A stretch of 41,873 nt of DNA from Flavobacterium psychroterrae (GCF_018380615.1 NZ_JAGYVZ010000034.1:1-41873), one strand, 5' to 3'. Positions 24,763 to 34,346 are shown, counted from the first letter of the stretch. Numbers and translations: made by a program. Notes: generated by a model from the letters alone, not told the origin.

Positions 24763-26751
24763 TTAGTACCTTCCTAAAACTTCATATAGAGAATAAACCC
24801 TAATCTCCGGTTTTGCTATTTTGCCTTCAAACGTGATTACTTTTTCTTCTCCGGCTTTTAAATCGAAATAATTGTCGCTCCATTTTCCGGTGTATCCTTT
24901 TATGGAAACGTTTACATATTTTGCGAATTTTGACGCTTTCAAAATCAGTTTGTTCCCTTTTATTTCAAAAGTGATTTTTGGGTCTTCTAATTTTAAATTT
25001 ATGGGACGTGTTAAATCAATTTCGGGAGTTTTATCATCACGATAAGCTTCTTTCATGGCGTACCAGGCTGCTTTGGGCTGTCGGTCATAATAATCGGTTA
25101 CGCTCCAGCTTGCTACAGGCCAGCAATCGTTGAGTTGCCAGACTAATGTTCCCATATTATAAGGCGCTTTTGAACGGTGAATTCCTATAATATTTTTAAG
25201 GGAATAATATTGTAAACATTGCGTGAGATACGAATAATCCTCCACATTCATTTTCTTTATTTTGGTCGAATCAATGAAATATCGGTTAAGATACGAATCT
25301 AATTTCAGGAATCCCTTTCCGGCTTTTTGATGTGCCTGCAAAATATCGGAATATAAATATCGGTCTTCCGGCAAAGTAAATTTTTCAATTGAAGAATATG
25401 TTGGCATTGCCTGCATTCCGTATTCGCTCACAAAACGTCCTGTTTTTTCCTGAACCTTTTCTACATCTTCTAATCCCCACCAGGTTCCCCAATAATGGCT
25501 GTCTCCTTCGGTAATACTTTTTTCTCTCGACCAATGAAATAATGGTGATGAACTTATATACGGTCGTTTAGTATCGACTTCTTTTACCCATTTTGGAATG
25601 GAATCCTGAAACAAACGAACGTAATCTTTCCATAATCTTGTGGAATCCTGTTTGGACATTTTCATGCTTTTTTGCCAGCCCCAATCTTTAAAAGCTTCAT
25701 CAATTTCATTGTTTCCGCACCACAAAACAATACTTTTATGATGGCGTAAACGTTTTACCTGATACTGAACTTCTTTTTTTACATTGTCAAAAAAAGCATC
25801 ATCTCCCGGTATCATTGTTCCGGCAAACATAAAATCCTGCCAGACATAGATTCCGTTTTTATCGCATAAATCATAGAAATAATCGTCTTCATAAATTCCT
25901 CCGCCCCAAACACGAAGCATATTCATATTGGCATCTTTTGCCATTCCGATTACTTTTTCATATTCTTTTTTTGTCACTCTGGAAAGAAATGCATCTGAAG
26001 GAATATAATTCGCGCCTTTCATGTAAACCGGTTTTCCATCGATTTTAAAATAGAATGTTTTACCCAGATTATCCGGTTGTTGTACGAGTTCGATTTTGCG
26101 ATCTAATACATAAGGTTTCTCAGGCGTTTTTTTGTCGTATGCTTCTAATCGAGGTGTTTTCCAGATTCCGCAAGTGGTGAATTTTGGTCCCCAATCCCAT
26201 CCAAAATGATATTGCGCTTTACGCACATAAGCACGTGGATTGTCCGGAATCACAAACGGGAAATCTTTTTTGGCAAGGGAATCGACTACATTTTGTGCCG
26301 ATTTAAAAACGACAACCAAATCATTATTTCCTGATTTAATTAGTTTTTTAACATCAACCCGCCATTGACGAAACATATTATCTGCTTTTAAAACCAGTTG
26401 ATTGTTAAGGTAAACGGTTGCATAAGTATCTAATCCGTCAAAAACTAATTCGGCATTTTTTTTATTTAGAGTTGCCGGACTTACTTTAAAAGTGGTTTTA
26501 TATTCCCAGTCTTTCTTTTCGATCCAAACCAGTTTTTTTTCATTATCTCTGTAAAACGGATCCGGAATTAATTTGTTATTCAACAAATCTGTATGAATCT
26601 CTCCCGGAACTGTTGCTGGATACCATTTTACAGTTTTGGTTTCCCGATATTCCCAGCCGGTTTTCAAGTCTATGTTTTGAGCATTTGACGACAATGAAAA
26701 ATTGGCGAGACAAACGCAAACAAACCAATAAAATCTTTTTTTATACTTCAT
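24763..26751 (-). CDS. GH2 beta-mannosidase, compact form lacking two accessory domains
   Basis: Hydrolyses terminal beta-1,4-mannose such as the core mannose of N-glycans. Residues 1-25 are a Sec signal; the sugar-binding N-domain runs to GIWKTPRLEAYD (about residue 210); the TIM barrel holds the acid/base Glu349 in CGNNEIDEA and the nucleophile Glu443 in VSEYGMQA; and a short C-terminal beta domain ends the 662 residues. Typical family members such as the Bacteroides enzyme are about 860 residues long, with an Ig-like domain between the N-domain and barrel and another after the barrel. Here the N-domain is joined to IELVQQPDN through KKTPEKPYVLDRK, and the barrel to the tail through DDKTPEIDLTRPINL. 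Catalytic residues are intact, so activity is plausible. Confidence 0.85.
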   Translation of the reverse strand: MKYKKRFYWFVCVCLANFSLSSNAQNIDLKTGWEYRETKTVKWYPATVPGEIHTDLLNNKLIPDPFYRDNEKKLVWIEKKDWEYKTTFKVSPATLNKKNAELVFDGLDTYATVYLNNQLVLKADNMFRQWRVDVKKLIKSGNNDLVVVFKSAQNVVDSLAKKDFPFVIPDNPRAYVRKAQYHFGWDWGPKFTTCGIWKTPRLEAYDKKTPEKPYVLDRKIELVQQPDNLGKTFYFKIDGKPVYMKGANYIPSDAFLSRVTKKEYEKVIGMAKDANMNMLRVWGGGIYEDDYFYDLCDKNGIYVWQDFMFAGTMIPGDDAFFDNVKKEVQYQVKRLRHHKSIVLWCGNNEIDEAFKDWGWQKSMKMSKQDSTRLWKDYVRLFQDSIPKWVKEVDTKRPYISSSPLFHWSREKSITEGDSHYWGTWWGLEDVEKVQEKTGRFVSEYGMQAMPTYSSIEKFTLPEDRYLYSDILQAHQKAGKGFLKLDSYLNRYFIDSTKIKKMNVEDYSYLTQCLQYYSLKNIIGIHRSKAPYNMGTLVWQLNDCWPVASWSVTDYYDRQPKAAWYAMKEAYRDDKTPEIDLTRPINLKLEDPKITFEIKGNKLILKASKFAKYVNVSIKGYTGKWSDNYFDLKAGEEKVITFEGKIAKPEIRVYSLYEVLGRY

Positions 26752-26930
26752 TCTAACCGAATAATAAATTTATATTTTTTATCGCTGGCAGGTTGAGAAG
26801 GAGAATTGACTTTTATCACTATTCCTTCTCTTTTAGTTTTTTATTAGAGAATAAAAGTAACTAACAAAATATCCGGAAATCATTTCCCTATTTGCGACTG
26901 CCTAACTTAATTTTAGATTTTTGATTGTAG

Positions 26931-26948
26931 TCCCGATAGCTATCGGGA
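26931..26948. repeat. 18-bp perfect palindrome TCCCGATAGCTATCGGGA
   Basis: It lies in the 430-base spacer between the susD gene and the GH2 gene. I recognise GATAGCTATCGGGA as a dispersed flavobacterial repeat word. The 85-codon open frame over this region (26888-27145) is not convincing because it runs through the palindrome and the terminator. Confidence 0.6.
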
Positions 26949-27118
26949 TTAGCTTCTATCTTATTCTTATAAAAATTAAAAACAGCTATCAATTCAGTCT
27001 TTTGAAGTAATTCCATCTTTTTCAGCAAAAGCAATTTTGTCTGTTGCGAAAAAAAGGGGTTTAAAACAGCTGAACTTTCTTTGATATCAACTTGTAATTT
27101 AATGAAAATCAAAATAGA

Positions 27119-27156
27119 AAATAAGCCGGGTGACAGGTATCGCACCCGACTTATTT
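27119..27156 (-). terminator. Terminator after susD
   Basis: AAATAAG-C-CGGGTG pairs with CACCCG-A-CTTATTT around an ATCG-containing loop. It lies 23 bases past the susD stop and could attenuate transcription from susCD into the GH2 gene, a common arrangement that raises SusCD over the enzymes. Confidence 0.8.
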
Positions 27157-27178
27157 AAAACTAACCTAACCAAATTAA

Positions 27179-28696
27179 TTATTGTTTATCCCACCAAATT
27201 CTGGTTGTCATTAAATCCAACCCCTGACGTGATATTGCTTCTTTATAATTAGCAGCATTTGTTATTAACTCTGACTGATCATAAATTAATCTTCTAGGAA
27301 CGGTTCCTTTTGTTTCTCCGGTAGGATCATTTACAGGAACAATTGCCGGATATCCGGTTCTTCTGTATTCTGAAAATGCTTCAAAACCGTTGAACAACAA
27401 TACAACCCATTTTTGAGTAATAATTTGTTCGATTTTTTCAGCTTCGGTTCCAGCAATTTTAAACGGATGAGCCGCGATATAAGTGTTGTATTCAGCAGTT
27501 GAAACGGCTGGTACTTTATCTCCAAAAATAGTCAGGATATCCATTGCTGCTTTTACTCCGCCTTCATAATGTACTTGAGCGCTTCCGCCAACGTTCCAGC
27601 CTTTTACTGCTGCTTCTGCCATTATAAATTTTACCTCAGCATAAGACATAATTAAAGTTGGTGCATCTAAACGTAATACTGTTGAAGTATTAGGATCTGA
27701 GAATAATTTTTTATCTCCACCCGCAAATTCTTTCGCATCATTTGCTAAACCTTGCTGGCTTGCAGGAGAGTTGTCTCCCGTTGCTTCTAATTTTGCATAG
27801 ATTCTTAAACGTGGATCATTATTATTTTTCAGGAAATCAATATATGTTTTACTGAATTTTACATTTCCATCTCCTCCATTCAAATCATTTCTAACCCATG
27901 AAGACGTGATCGGGTTTGTTTTAACTCCCGCCGGACCTGCATCATGTTTTAAAACAAGGCTATCATCATTTGATGTAAAAACTCCTTTGGCAACTGCTTT
28001 TTCAACATATTGCTGGGCTTTTGCAGGGTTTACTTTTGATAAACGCATTGCCACTCTCAACATTAAAGAGTTAGCAAGTTTTTTCCATTTTGCAACATCA
28101 CTTTGATAATATAAATCAGCGTTGCCTACAAATGCTTTATTGGCATCAAGAGCGTCACCGGCTTCGTCTAATTCTTTTAAAAGGTCGTTGTAGATCGCTT
28201 CTTGTGTGTCATATTTTGGGGCAAAAACATTTCCGTTATATCCTTTTCCTGCTTCGAAATAAGGAATTTCACCATAAGTATCTGTCAGCTTTTGAAACAT
28301 CAATACTTTCATGATTCTAAGAGACTGAATCATATTTGAGTTTTCCGGCGTGTCTTTTACAACAGACAGTAATTGAAAAATCTGATTCAATCCTTTTCCG
28401 TATGATTCTCCAAAAAGAGAACCTGAATATTCAGACGAATAGGTATATTTTGAACCCGGACCTCCTAATGAAGAGAATTGTTGTACTATTTGTGCTGCGT
28501 AATAATTATTTCCTCTTGTATTAGAAAAATCTTGTCCGTCAACATAAATCTCCGCAAGTGTATACATTGATTTTACAGCAGGATCTGTCAAAGCGTTTGG
28601 ATTCGTATTCATTTCCTCGAATCCTTTATCGCATGAAGTTAATGTCATTGCACCAACAATTGCGATACAGAATATTTTTATAAATTTATTTTTCAT
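27179..28696 (-). CDS. SusD/RagB-family glycan-binding lipoprotein
   Basis: A surface lipoprotein that captures glycan and closes over its SusC partner. The signal peptide ends in the lipobox LTSC (about residues 19-22), followed by DKGFEEMNTNPN, the usual N-terminal block of SusD-like proteins of the SusD-like_2 type. The 505-residue chain is mostly helical with TPR-like pairs (MIQSLRIMKVLMFQKLTDTYGEIPYFEA). It begins ten bases after the susC stop, so the two are co-transcribed. A strong terminator hairpin follows. Ligand specificity is inferred from the neighbouring mannosidases. Confidence 0.93.
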   Translation of the reverse strand: MKNKFIKIFCIAIVGAMTLTSCDKGFEEMNTNPNALTDPAVKSMYTLAEIYVDGQDFSNTRGNNYYAAQIVQQFSSLGGPGSKYTYSSEYSGSLFGESYGKGLNQIFQLLSVVKDTPENSNMIQSLRIMKVLMFQKLTDTYGEIPYFEAGKGYNGNVFAPKYDTQEAIYNDLLKELDEAGDALDANKAFVGNADLYYQSDVAKWKKLANSLMLRVAMRLSKVNPAKAQQYVEKAVAKGVFTSNDDSLVLKHDAGPAGVKTNPITSSWVRNDLNGGDGNVKFSKTYIDFLKNNNDPRLRIYAKLEATGDNSPASQQGLANDAKEFAGGDKKLFSDPNTSTVLRLDAPTLIMSYAEVKFIMAEAAVKGWNVGGSAQVHYEGGVKAAMDILTIFGDKVPAVSTAEYNTYIAAHPFKIAGTEAEKIEQIITQKWVVLLFNGFEAFSEYRRTGYPAIVPVNDPTGETKGTVPRRLIYDQSELITNAANYKEAISRQGLDLMTTRIWWDKQ

Positions 28697-28706
28697 CTTT
28701 CAATTA

Positions 28707-31700
28707 TTAAAATTTGACATTAAGAGTTACACCGTAGTTTCTTGTCAAAGGCATAGAAGCTCTTTCAAGACCTTGTGCATTACTATTTGAATAGTTTGAC
28801 TCTGGGTCAATGTTTGGCACTTTGTCGTAAATTGTCCATAAATTATGAGCAGAAAATGCTAAACTAATTGCCTGAAACGGAGTTTTTGACAAATATGTTT
28901 TTGGGAAATTATAGCTAAAAGAAATTGCTCTTAACTTTACAAAATCAGCATCATATACAAAATTTGATGTCACATCACTATAACTTCTCCAGTAATCGTA
29001 TGCAGAAACTGTTGTGTTTACAGGATTTCCGTTAACATCTGTACCTGATACAGCAACTCCTCCTTCACGACCCGGAAGTGTTTGCTCAGATAATCCGTAA
29101 CGTGTTCCTAACTGGTTTGTAGCTGAGTAGATTTCTCCTCCAAATTTAGCATCTACAAAAATTGAAAGTGTGAAATTTTTATAAGAGAAATCATTTGAAA
29201 GTCCCATTGAAGTTGGCGCAACACCTTGTCCGGCAATGATTAAATCGCCTCTCATGAATTTTCCATTTGTATCTAATACAACATTTCCTTGTGCATCTCT
29301 TAAATAATCATAGGCTTTGATTACTCCAAAAGGCTGTCCTTTTTCTAAAACCACAGAAGCTCTTGCATCTCTGTTTCCTTCTAATGATTTTGTTGTGATT
29401 TTATCCGAAAGATTAAGCACTTCACTATTATTATAAGCAAAATTATATCCTACATTCCAAGTGAAATTTGGCGTTTTTACTGCTTTTACATTTACTGCAA
29501 ATTCAACCCCTTTATTCATGATTTCACCTACATTGATTTTTGTAGTTCTGTAACCTGAAGCCTGAGAAATATCAGCATCAGTAATATCATTTGTAGTTTT
29601 CTTTTGATAGAAAGTCAAATCTGTACTTACTCTGTTATTGAAGAATGTATTTTCGAAACCAAATTCGATTGTACTTACATTATATGGTTTTAAAGTTCTG
29701 TTAGGAACTGTTTCTCCATTCACTCCTAAAATTGGTTGTCCCTGAGCATCAGTTTGTCCGTCTGGCGCAGTATAAGTCAATGCTAAAGCATAAGCATCCG
29801 GCAAAGCTCCTCCTACGTTACCCCAACCTGCTCTTAACTTTCCGTAAGACATCCATTCTGGTAATTTAATTACTTCAGAATAAATAAAACTTGTACTTAC
29901 AGATGGGTAAAAAGTACTGTTGCTTGATGGATCTAAAGTAGAGAACCAATCTTCACGTCCTGTTAAACTTACATATAAGAAATCTTTGTATCCTAAATCA
30001 GCAGAATAAAAAAGAGAGTTTACTTCACTTTCTGAAAACAATTTATCACTTTGTACCGGCTGCGTATTTCCGTAGAAATATTTGAACGGAACAATAAAAT
30101 TATTTCCTTTCATTTTTATACCGCTGTATCTGTTATGTTGACGGTTAGCTCCAACGAAAGCATCTAAAGAAAGGTCTTTTGCAATATCACCTTTGTATCC
30201 TAAATAACCAGACGCATTATATTCTGAACGGCTTTCTACTCTGTTTTCATAAGATCCTCCAAGACTATAATTGATTCCGGTAGGCTCAATTTCAGTATAT
30301 TCATAATTAAGATCATCAATACCAATAACCCCTTTTGCATAAATTTTATCTGTAATATTATAATTCACTTTAGCAGAACCAATAAAGCGTTTTCTAAGGT
30401 CATCATTCAAATCTTGTTGAGTTGCAAAATATGGATTAGTCTGATAATTATTTCCACCAAAATAATCTGCTTCACCTCCATTTTCATCATACGCATTACT
30501 TATCGATCTAATATCCGTTCCCGGAGTCAAAAAAGTTGTTGGGAAAGATGCATTTCTTGGAGAGTCATTTAAATAAGGTCTGTTATGACTTTTTTCTGTA
30601 ACATATTGAGCATTAGTTTCTACGCTGATTTTTTTGTTTACAGCCGAATTTAAACTCAAAGCAATATTATTTCTGCCAAAGTTAGTTCCAGGTAAAATAG
30701 ACTCATCTTTAGTGTTTCCGAAAGACAATCTGAAGTTAGTCGTTTCATTTCCACCAGAAATTGCTAAAGTATTACTATAAGAATATCCTGTTCTATAAAA
30801 GTTTTTAACATTATCCTTACCGTATGCCTGATATGGTTTAGTAGTTCCGTCAAGTGCAAGAGAAGGCGTTCCGTCGTATTTATCTCCCCATGCAAAATAA
30901 TATGAATCTCTAAGTTCTTGTAAATCACTATATCTTGTAGCTACACCATTTACAGGTGCTCCAGCTCCATATTGATCTTGCCAGTGTAAAAGGCTTACAG
31001 GTGTATTAAATGTAGAATTTGTACTAAAATCTACCCCAATTCCTGTTCCGCTTTTTCCTTTTTTAGTCGTAATCAAGATAACACCATTTGATCCTCTGTA
31101 CCCGTAAAGAGCCGAAGCAGCACTACCTTTTAATACTGACATCGAAGCAATATCATCCGGATTGAAAGACGACATTCCGTCTCCTTTATCAGCTCCACCA
31201 TACATTCCTGCATTTCCTTGCTGGCTGTTATCAATCGGGATACCATCTACAACATACAAAGGCTGGTTAAGTCCGGAGGCCGATGTTGCTCCACGAATTA
31301 CAACACGGCTGGAACCTGATGGTCCTGAAACCGGCGCAGAAACGTTAACTCCGGCAATTTTTCCCTGAAGGGCATTTCCTAAGTTGATTTCCTTGTTCTT
31401 TGTCAGTTCCTCTCCTTTTAATTCTCCAACTGCATATCCTAAACTTTTCTTTTGTTTTTTAACTCCAAATGAAGTTACCACAACATCTTTTAATTCCTGT
31501 GTGTTTTCAATTAATATAACCGAAACTCTGTTTTCATTTTCCTGAAGTACTACTTGTTTTGATCCAAAACCCATAGAAGACACATTTAATGTCACTTTTC
31601 CTTCCGGAACATTCATTTTAAATCGGCCTTCAGCGTCTGTAATTGCGCTAAATGGTTTTCCCTGAACCTCAATCGATGCAGCAATAATTCCCTTATTCTC

Positions 31701-31802
31701 TGCATCAGCCACTATGCCTGTTATCAATCGGTTTTGCGCCACAGCACCTAAGCTGCTTAACAATACCATCCCTAACACTGCCAATATTCGTTTCATAAGC
31801 AT
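28707..31802 (-). CDS. SusC/RagA-family TonB-dependent outer-membrane transporter
   Basis: Imports oligosaccharides across the outer membrane using TonB energy. The order is Sec signal peptide (residues 1-22), carboxypeptidase-regulatory-like domain (about 26-105, with ITGIVADAENKGIIAASIEV), TonB plug (about 110-235, with VVVTSFGVKKQKKSLGY and PLYVVDGIPIDNS) and a long beta-barrel ending in YGVTLNVKF with the terminal aromatic residue expected for outer-membrane insertion. The length of 1031 residues is normal. It is the first gene of the susCD unit, with two LacI-like operator sites in the 285-base upstream region. There is no anti-sigma or STN domain, so control is more likely through the LacI protein than an ECF sigma factor. 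Confidence 0.95.
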   Translation of the reverse strand: MLMKRILAVLGMVLLSSLGAVAQNRLITGIVADAENKGIIAASIEVQGKPFSAITDAEGRFKMNVPEGKVTLNVSSMGFGSKQVVLQENENRVSVILIENTQELKDVVVTSFGVKKQKKSLGYAVGELKGEELTKNKEINLGNALQGKIAGVNVSAPVSGPSGSSRVVIRGATSASGLNQPLYVVDGIPIDNSQQGNAGMYGGADKGDGMSSFNPDDIASMSVLKGSAASALYGYRGSNGVILITTKKGKSGTGIGVDFSTNSTFNTPVSLLHWQDQYGAGAPVNGVATRYSDLQELRDSYYFAWGDKYDGTPSLALDGTTKPYQAYGKDNVKNFYRTGYSYSNTLAISGGNETTNFRLSFGNTKDESILPGTNFGRNNIALSLNSAVNKKISVETNAQYVTEKSHNRPYLNDSPRNASFPTTFLTPGTDIRSISNAYDENGGEADYFGGNNYQTNPYFATQQDLNDDLRKRFIGSAKVNYNITDKIYAKGVIGIDDLNYEYTEIEPTGINYSLGGSYENRVESRSEYNASGYLGYKGDIAKDLSLDAFVGANRQHNRYSGIKMKGNNFIVPFKYFYGNTQPVQSDKLFSESEVNSLFYSADLGYKDFLYVSLTGREDWFSTLDPSSNSTFYPSVSTSFIYSEVIKLPEWMSYGKLRAGWGNVGGALPDAYALALTYTAPDGQTDAQGQPILGVNGETVPNRTLKPYNVSTIEFGFENTFFNNRVSTDLTFYQKKTTNDITDADISQASGYRTTKINVGEIMNKGVEFAVNVKAVKTPNFTWNVGYNFAYNNSEVLNLSDKITTKSLEGNRDARASVVLEKGQPFGVIKAYDYLRDAQGNVVLDTNGKFMRGDLIIAGQGVAPTSMGLSNDFSYKNFTLSIFVDAKFGGEIYSATNQLGTRYGLSEQTLPGREGGVAVSGTDVNGNPVNTTVSAYDYWRSYSDVTSNFVYDADFVKLRAISFSYNFPKTYLSKTPFQAISLAFSAHNLWTIYDKVPNIDPESNYSNSNAQGLERASMPLTRNYGVTLNVKF

Positions 31803-31949
31803 TTTTTTTTGGTTATTTGTTTTGATTTTGTTTAACGTGATTTTTTTTAATAATTAATAAAATTCGAACTCAATTCAATATGGTATTCAGAGATCTCCAC
31901 CTCATAAATACTATGGTTTAATAGTCATGTATTCCTACTTTGTTTCAAG

Positions 31950-31959
31950 AAATCGATAT
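31950..31959. promoter_or_regulatory. Candidate LacI operator O5 (AAATCGATAT) upstream of susC
   Basis: One mismatch from the palindrome AAATCGATTT. Its centre is 65 bases from that of O1, both on the susC side, which would allow looping. Confidence 0.45.
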
Positions 31960-32013
31960 AGTAAACAGGTCAAAAAAATTACTGAATTTTCACTTCATTT
32001 GCCTAAACTCTAC

Positions 32014-32025
32014 TAAAACGATTTA
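32014..32025. promoter_or_regulatory. Candidate LacI operator O1 (TAAAACGATTTA) upstream of susC
   Basis: It shares the 14-mer TACTAAAACGATTT with O2 in front of lacI. It has the central CG and flanking A/T half-sites that LacI-family proteins use. Confidence 0.55.
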
Positions 32026-32040
32026 ATAAAACGGGTAAAA

Positions 32041-32060
32041 AAAAACGGATCGTTTCTTTT
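32041..32060 (-). terminator. Weak terminator of lacI
   Basis: On the minus strand AAACG-ATC-CGTTT is followed by nine T. The stem has only five pairs, so read-through towards susC is possible. Confidence 0.4.
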
Positions 32061-32087
32061 CTTTTTATTTTAAAATTTGTCTTTGAA

Positions 32088-33098
32088 TTAAACTGATTCT
32101 CTAACAATCAATTTGCCTCTTTTAAGACTTTTTTCTACTTCAAATTTTCCCATATCCGTCATTTGGCTCATCAATAATTGTATTGATTTAACAGCAATAT
32201 CTTCAATGGGCTGGGCAACAACTGTAATTGCCGGTGAATGCAATTTAAAACTATCATGGTCGTCAAAACTAATCACCGAAATATCTTCAGGAATTCTGAT
32301 CCCCATTCCTTTAAAAGCTTGAAGCCCCGCAAGCCCCATATAATTTGTTAAAAATATAACAGCATCAATATTGGGATTCTTTTTTAAGAAATCAACTATC
32401 GTTGCAATTCTGTTTTCTTCGGTACTGTAATAATCCATATGAAGCACAAGAGATGGATTGTACATATCTGCTTCTTTTAAAGCATCTCTGCAGCCATCTT
32501 CTCTCAGCTTCATCTGAATCATTTCAGATTTGTTATTCACAACAGCAATATTTTTACATCCTTTACTGATTATAAATTTTGTAGCCGTGTTTGAAGCTTC
32601 ATAATTATCCATAACCACATGACTTACTCTTTGTCCGGGAAAATATCTGTCAATTAATACAACAGGTTTTTTCAGTTTTAAAAGTAGATCAATGCTATCT
32701 TCCAGATTTTCAGTTGGTGTAATAATAAAACCATCAACATTTGCTTGTAAAAGACTGTGAACCAATTCTGCCGAACGCTCATCATCTCCGCCTGTACTGC
32801 AATAAAAAACCCTGTAATCAATTCTTTTAGCCTCATCCTCAATAACTCTGGCAAGATCTGCAAAGAACTGATTCGAAATATCTTCAACTATTAACCCAAT
32901 AGATCTTGTTTTTCCGGTTCTCAGGCTTGTCGCAATCATGCTAGGTCTGTAGTTCAACTTTTCAGCAACTTCCTGCACCTTTTTAATTACCGCCGGGCTA
33001 ATCCCCATTTTCTCCCCCTTATCGTTAATGACAAAAGATACAGTAGATATAGACACTTGCGCCTGTGTGGCAATATCCTTGATAGTAATCTTTTTCAT
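32088..33098 (-). CDS. LacI-family transcription regulator
   Basis: A 336-residue repressor/activator with an N-terminal helix-turn-helix (ITIKDIATQAQVSISTVSFVIN, about residues 4-25, plus the hinge helix ending NYRPSMIATSLRTGKT) and a periplasmic-binding-protein-like sensor domain (SIGLIVEDISNQFFADLARVIEDEAKR to the C-terminus). The sensor likely binds a mono- or disaccharide, perhaps mannose or a phosphorylated derivative. It lies just upstream of susC, and palindromic AAATCGATTT-like sites appear before its own gene, susC and the GH97 gene, which suggests local and autoregulatory control. Classical Bacteroidetes loci more often use hybrid two-component systems or ECF pairs; none is present here. 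Repression versus activation cannot be told from the sequence. Confidence 0.93.
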   Translation of the reverse strand: MKKITIKDIATQAQVSISTVSFVINDKGEKMGISPAVIKKVQEVAEKLNYRPSMIATSLRTGKTRSIGLIVEDISNQFFADLARVIEDEAKRIDYRVFYCSTGGDDERSAELVHSLLQANVDGFIITPTENLEDSIDLLLKLKKPVVLIDRYFPGQRVSHVVMDNYEASNTATKFIISKGCKNIAVVNNKSEMIQMKLREDGCRDALKEADMYNPSLVLHMDYYSTEENRIATIVDFLKKNPNIDAVIFLTNYMGLAGLQAFKGMGIRIPEDISVISFDDHDSFKLHSPAITVVAQPIEDIAVKSIQLLMSQMTDMGKFEVEKSLKRGKLIVRESV

Positions 33099-33141
33099 TA
33101 GGGAAGTTAATTTTTTTATTAAGCTATTGTTAATTATATCA

Positions 33142-33149
33142 CAAATATA
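33142..33149 (-). promoter_or_regulatory. Candidate -7 element of lacI (TATATTTG on the minus strand)
   Basis: Matches TAnnTTTG, 44 bases upstream of the lacI ATG. The O2 site covers the -33 position on its upstream side. Confidence 0.5.
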
Positions 33150-33164
33150 TATAAAAATAATTAC

Positions 33165-33176
33165 TAAAACGATTTT
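33165..33176. promoter_or_regulatory. Candidate LacI operator O2 (TAAAACGATTTT), lacI promoter
   Basis: It lies at the -33 position relative to the lacI -7 element, a place where a bound repressor would block RNA polymerase, so autoregulation is likely. It shares 14 bases with O1. Confidence 0.55.
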
Positions 33177-33276
33177 GTAATTATTTTTTTAAACATATCA
33201 TTTTTTTAATGCTAAATACAAATACAATCATCAGCAATAACGGGTAATTTTAGTATTAATCATTTTAAAGGAATTC

Positions 33277-33286
33277 AAATCGATTT
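33277..33286. promoter_or_regulatory. Candidate LacI operator O3 (AAATCGATTT) between lacI and manA
   Basis: A perfect 10-bp palindrome, with symmetrical TT and AA two bases outside it. Its centre is 111 bases upstream of O2 on the lacI side. Confidence 0.5.
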
Positions 33287-33322
33287 AAAACTTTTAATAT
33301 GAATAATCAGCAACTATAATTT

Positions 33323-33369
33323 AAAGTCGCAAAGTTTTTGAATTTCCCACTTCATTACTTTGCGACTTT
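33323..33369. terminator. Hairpin terminator after manA
   Basis: AAAGTCGCAAAG (33323-33334) is exactly complementary to CTTTGCGACTTT (33358-33369), across a 23-base loop. T residues follow on both strands (TTTTT on plus, TTT on minus). It isolates manA from lacI. Confidence 0.6.
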
Positions 33370-33377
33370 TTCCGGCT

Positions 33378-34346
33378 TTACGAAATATAAACTTCTAAAA
33401 TCGATGCTGAACCTTCTAACACATAACTGCGCATATCAGCAGGAATTAAAACCGTATCGCCTTTTCTATACATATAGTTTACGTTTTCATATCTAATTTC
33501 AAATGAACCTTCAATACACATATAAACCGTAAAAGTATCTCCGTTTTTATTGCCATCAATTTTTCCGTCAAGCGGAATAATATTCGTTGTAAAATAAGGA
33601 CAATCAACAATTACATTGGATGTATTTGGAGTAGTTTCATATTTTTTATGTGTATCTACTTTATTGTAATTAATAGCATCAAGAGCCAAATCAACATGTA
33701 ATTCTCTGGTATTTCCCTGAGCATCTTTTCTATCAAAATCATACAAACGATACGTTATATCAGATGTTTGCTGAATCTCTGCCACAACTAATCCTGCTCC
33801 TATCGCGTGAACTGTTCCGGTTTCTAAAAAGAAAACATCACCGGCTTTTGCTTTAACATCATCTAAAATCGAAACCAAGGTTTTGTCATTTAAATGTTTC
33901 AGATATTCTTCTCTGCTTGAATCTTCTTTAAAACCTACAATGATTCTTGCATCATCATCAGCCTGCATTACGTACCACATTTCGGTTTTACCAAAAGAGT
34001 TATGACGTTCTTTTGCTAATTTATCATTGGGATGAACCTGGATCGATAAATCTTCGCGCGCATCCAGATATTTAAATAATAAAGGAAACTGATTCCCAAA
34101 TCTTTTATAAACTGCAGTACCTAAAATTTCGTTTGGTGCCTGATCGATTAATTCTGTTAACGATTTTCCTTTTAATTCGCCATTTGCAATAACGCTTACA
34201 TCTCCTTCTACAGTTGACAATTCCCAACTTTCTCCTGTAATTTCAGAAACGATAGGTTTATTCAGGATTGTTTTTAATTTTTCTCCACCCCAGATTCTGT
34301 CTTTTAGGATTGGTTCAAACTGTAAAGGGTAAACTTTTGTATTCAT
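33378..34346 (-). CDS. manA: Mannose-6-phosphate isomerase, class I
   Basis: Interconverts mannose-6-phosphate and fructose-6-phosphate in the cytoplasm; zinc enzyme. Within its 322 residues are the family blocks KDRIWGG near the N-terminus, LSIQVHPND (Gln/His zinc ligands, about residues 98-106), a GKTEMWYV block, and GTVHAIGAGLVVAEIQQTSDITYRLYDF at the C-terminal half with further ligand and active-site residues. It is shorter than the Escherichia enzyme, as is common for this phylum's form. It lies between the GH97 gene and lacI, and makes mannose released by the locus enter glycolysis. There is no nearby GDP-mannose gene, which supports a catabolic role. Confidence 0.93.
   Translation of the reverse strand: MNTKVYPLQFEPILKDRIWGGEKLKTILNKPIVSEITGESWELSTVEGDVSVIANGELKGKSLTELIDQAPNEILGTAVYKRFGNQFPLLFKYLDAREDLSIQVHPNDKLAKERHNSFGKTEMWYVMQADDDARIIVGFKEDSSREEYLKHLNDKTLVSILDDVKAKAGDVFFLETGTVHAIGAGLVVAEIQQTSDITYRLYDFDRKDAQGNTRELHVDLALDAINYNKVDTHKKYETTPNTSNVIVDCPYFTTNIIPLDGKIDGNKNGDTFTVYMCIEGSFEIRYENVNYMYRKGDTVLIPADMRSYVLEGSASILEVYIS

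Noticed and set aside
26888..27145. An 85-codon minus-strand open frame between susD and the GH2 gene
   Set aside because: It covers a palindromic dispersed repeat and the susD terminator; no ribosome site or protein-like character.
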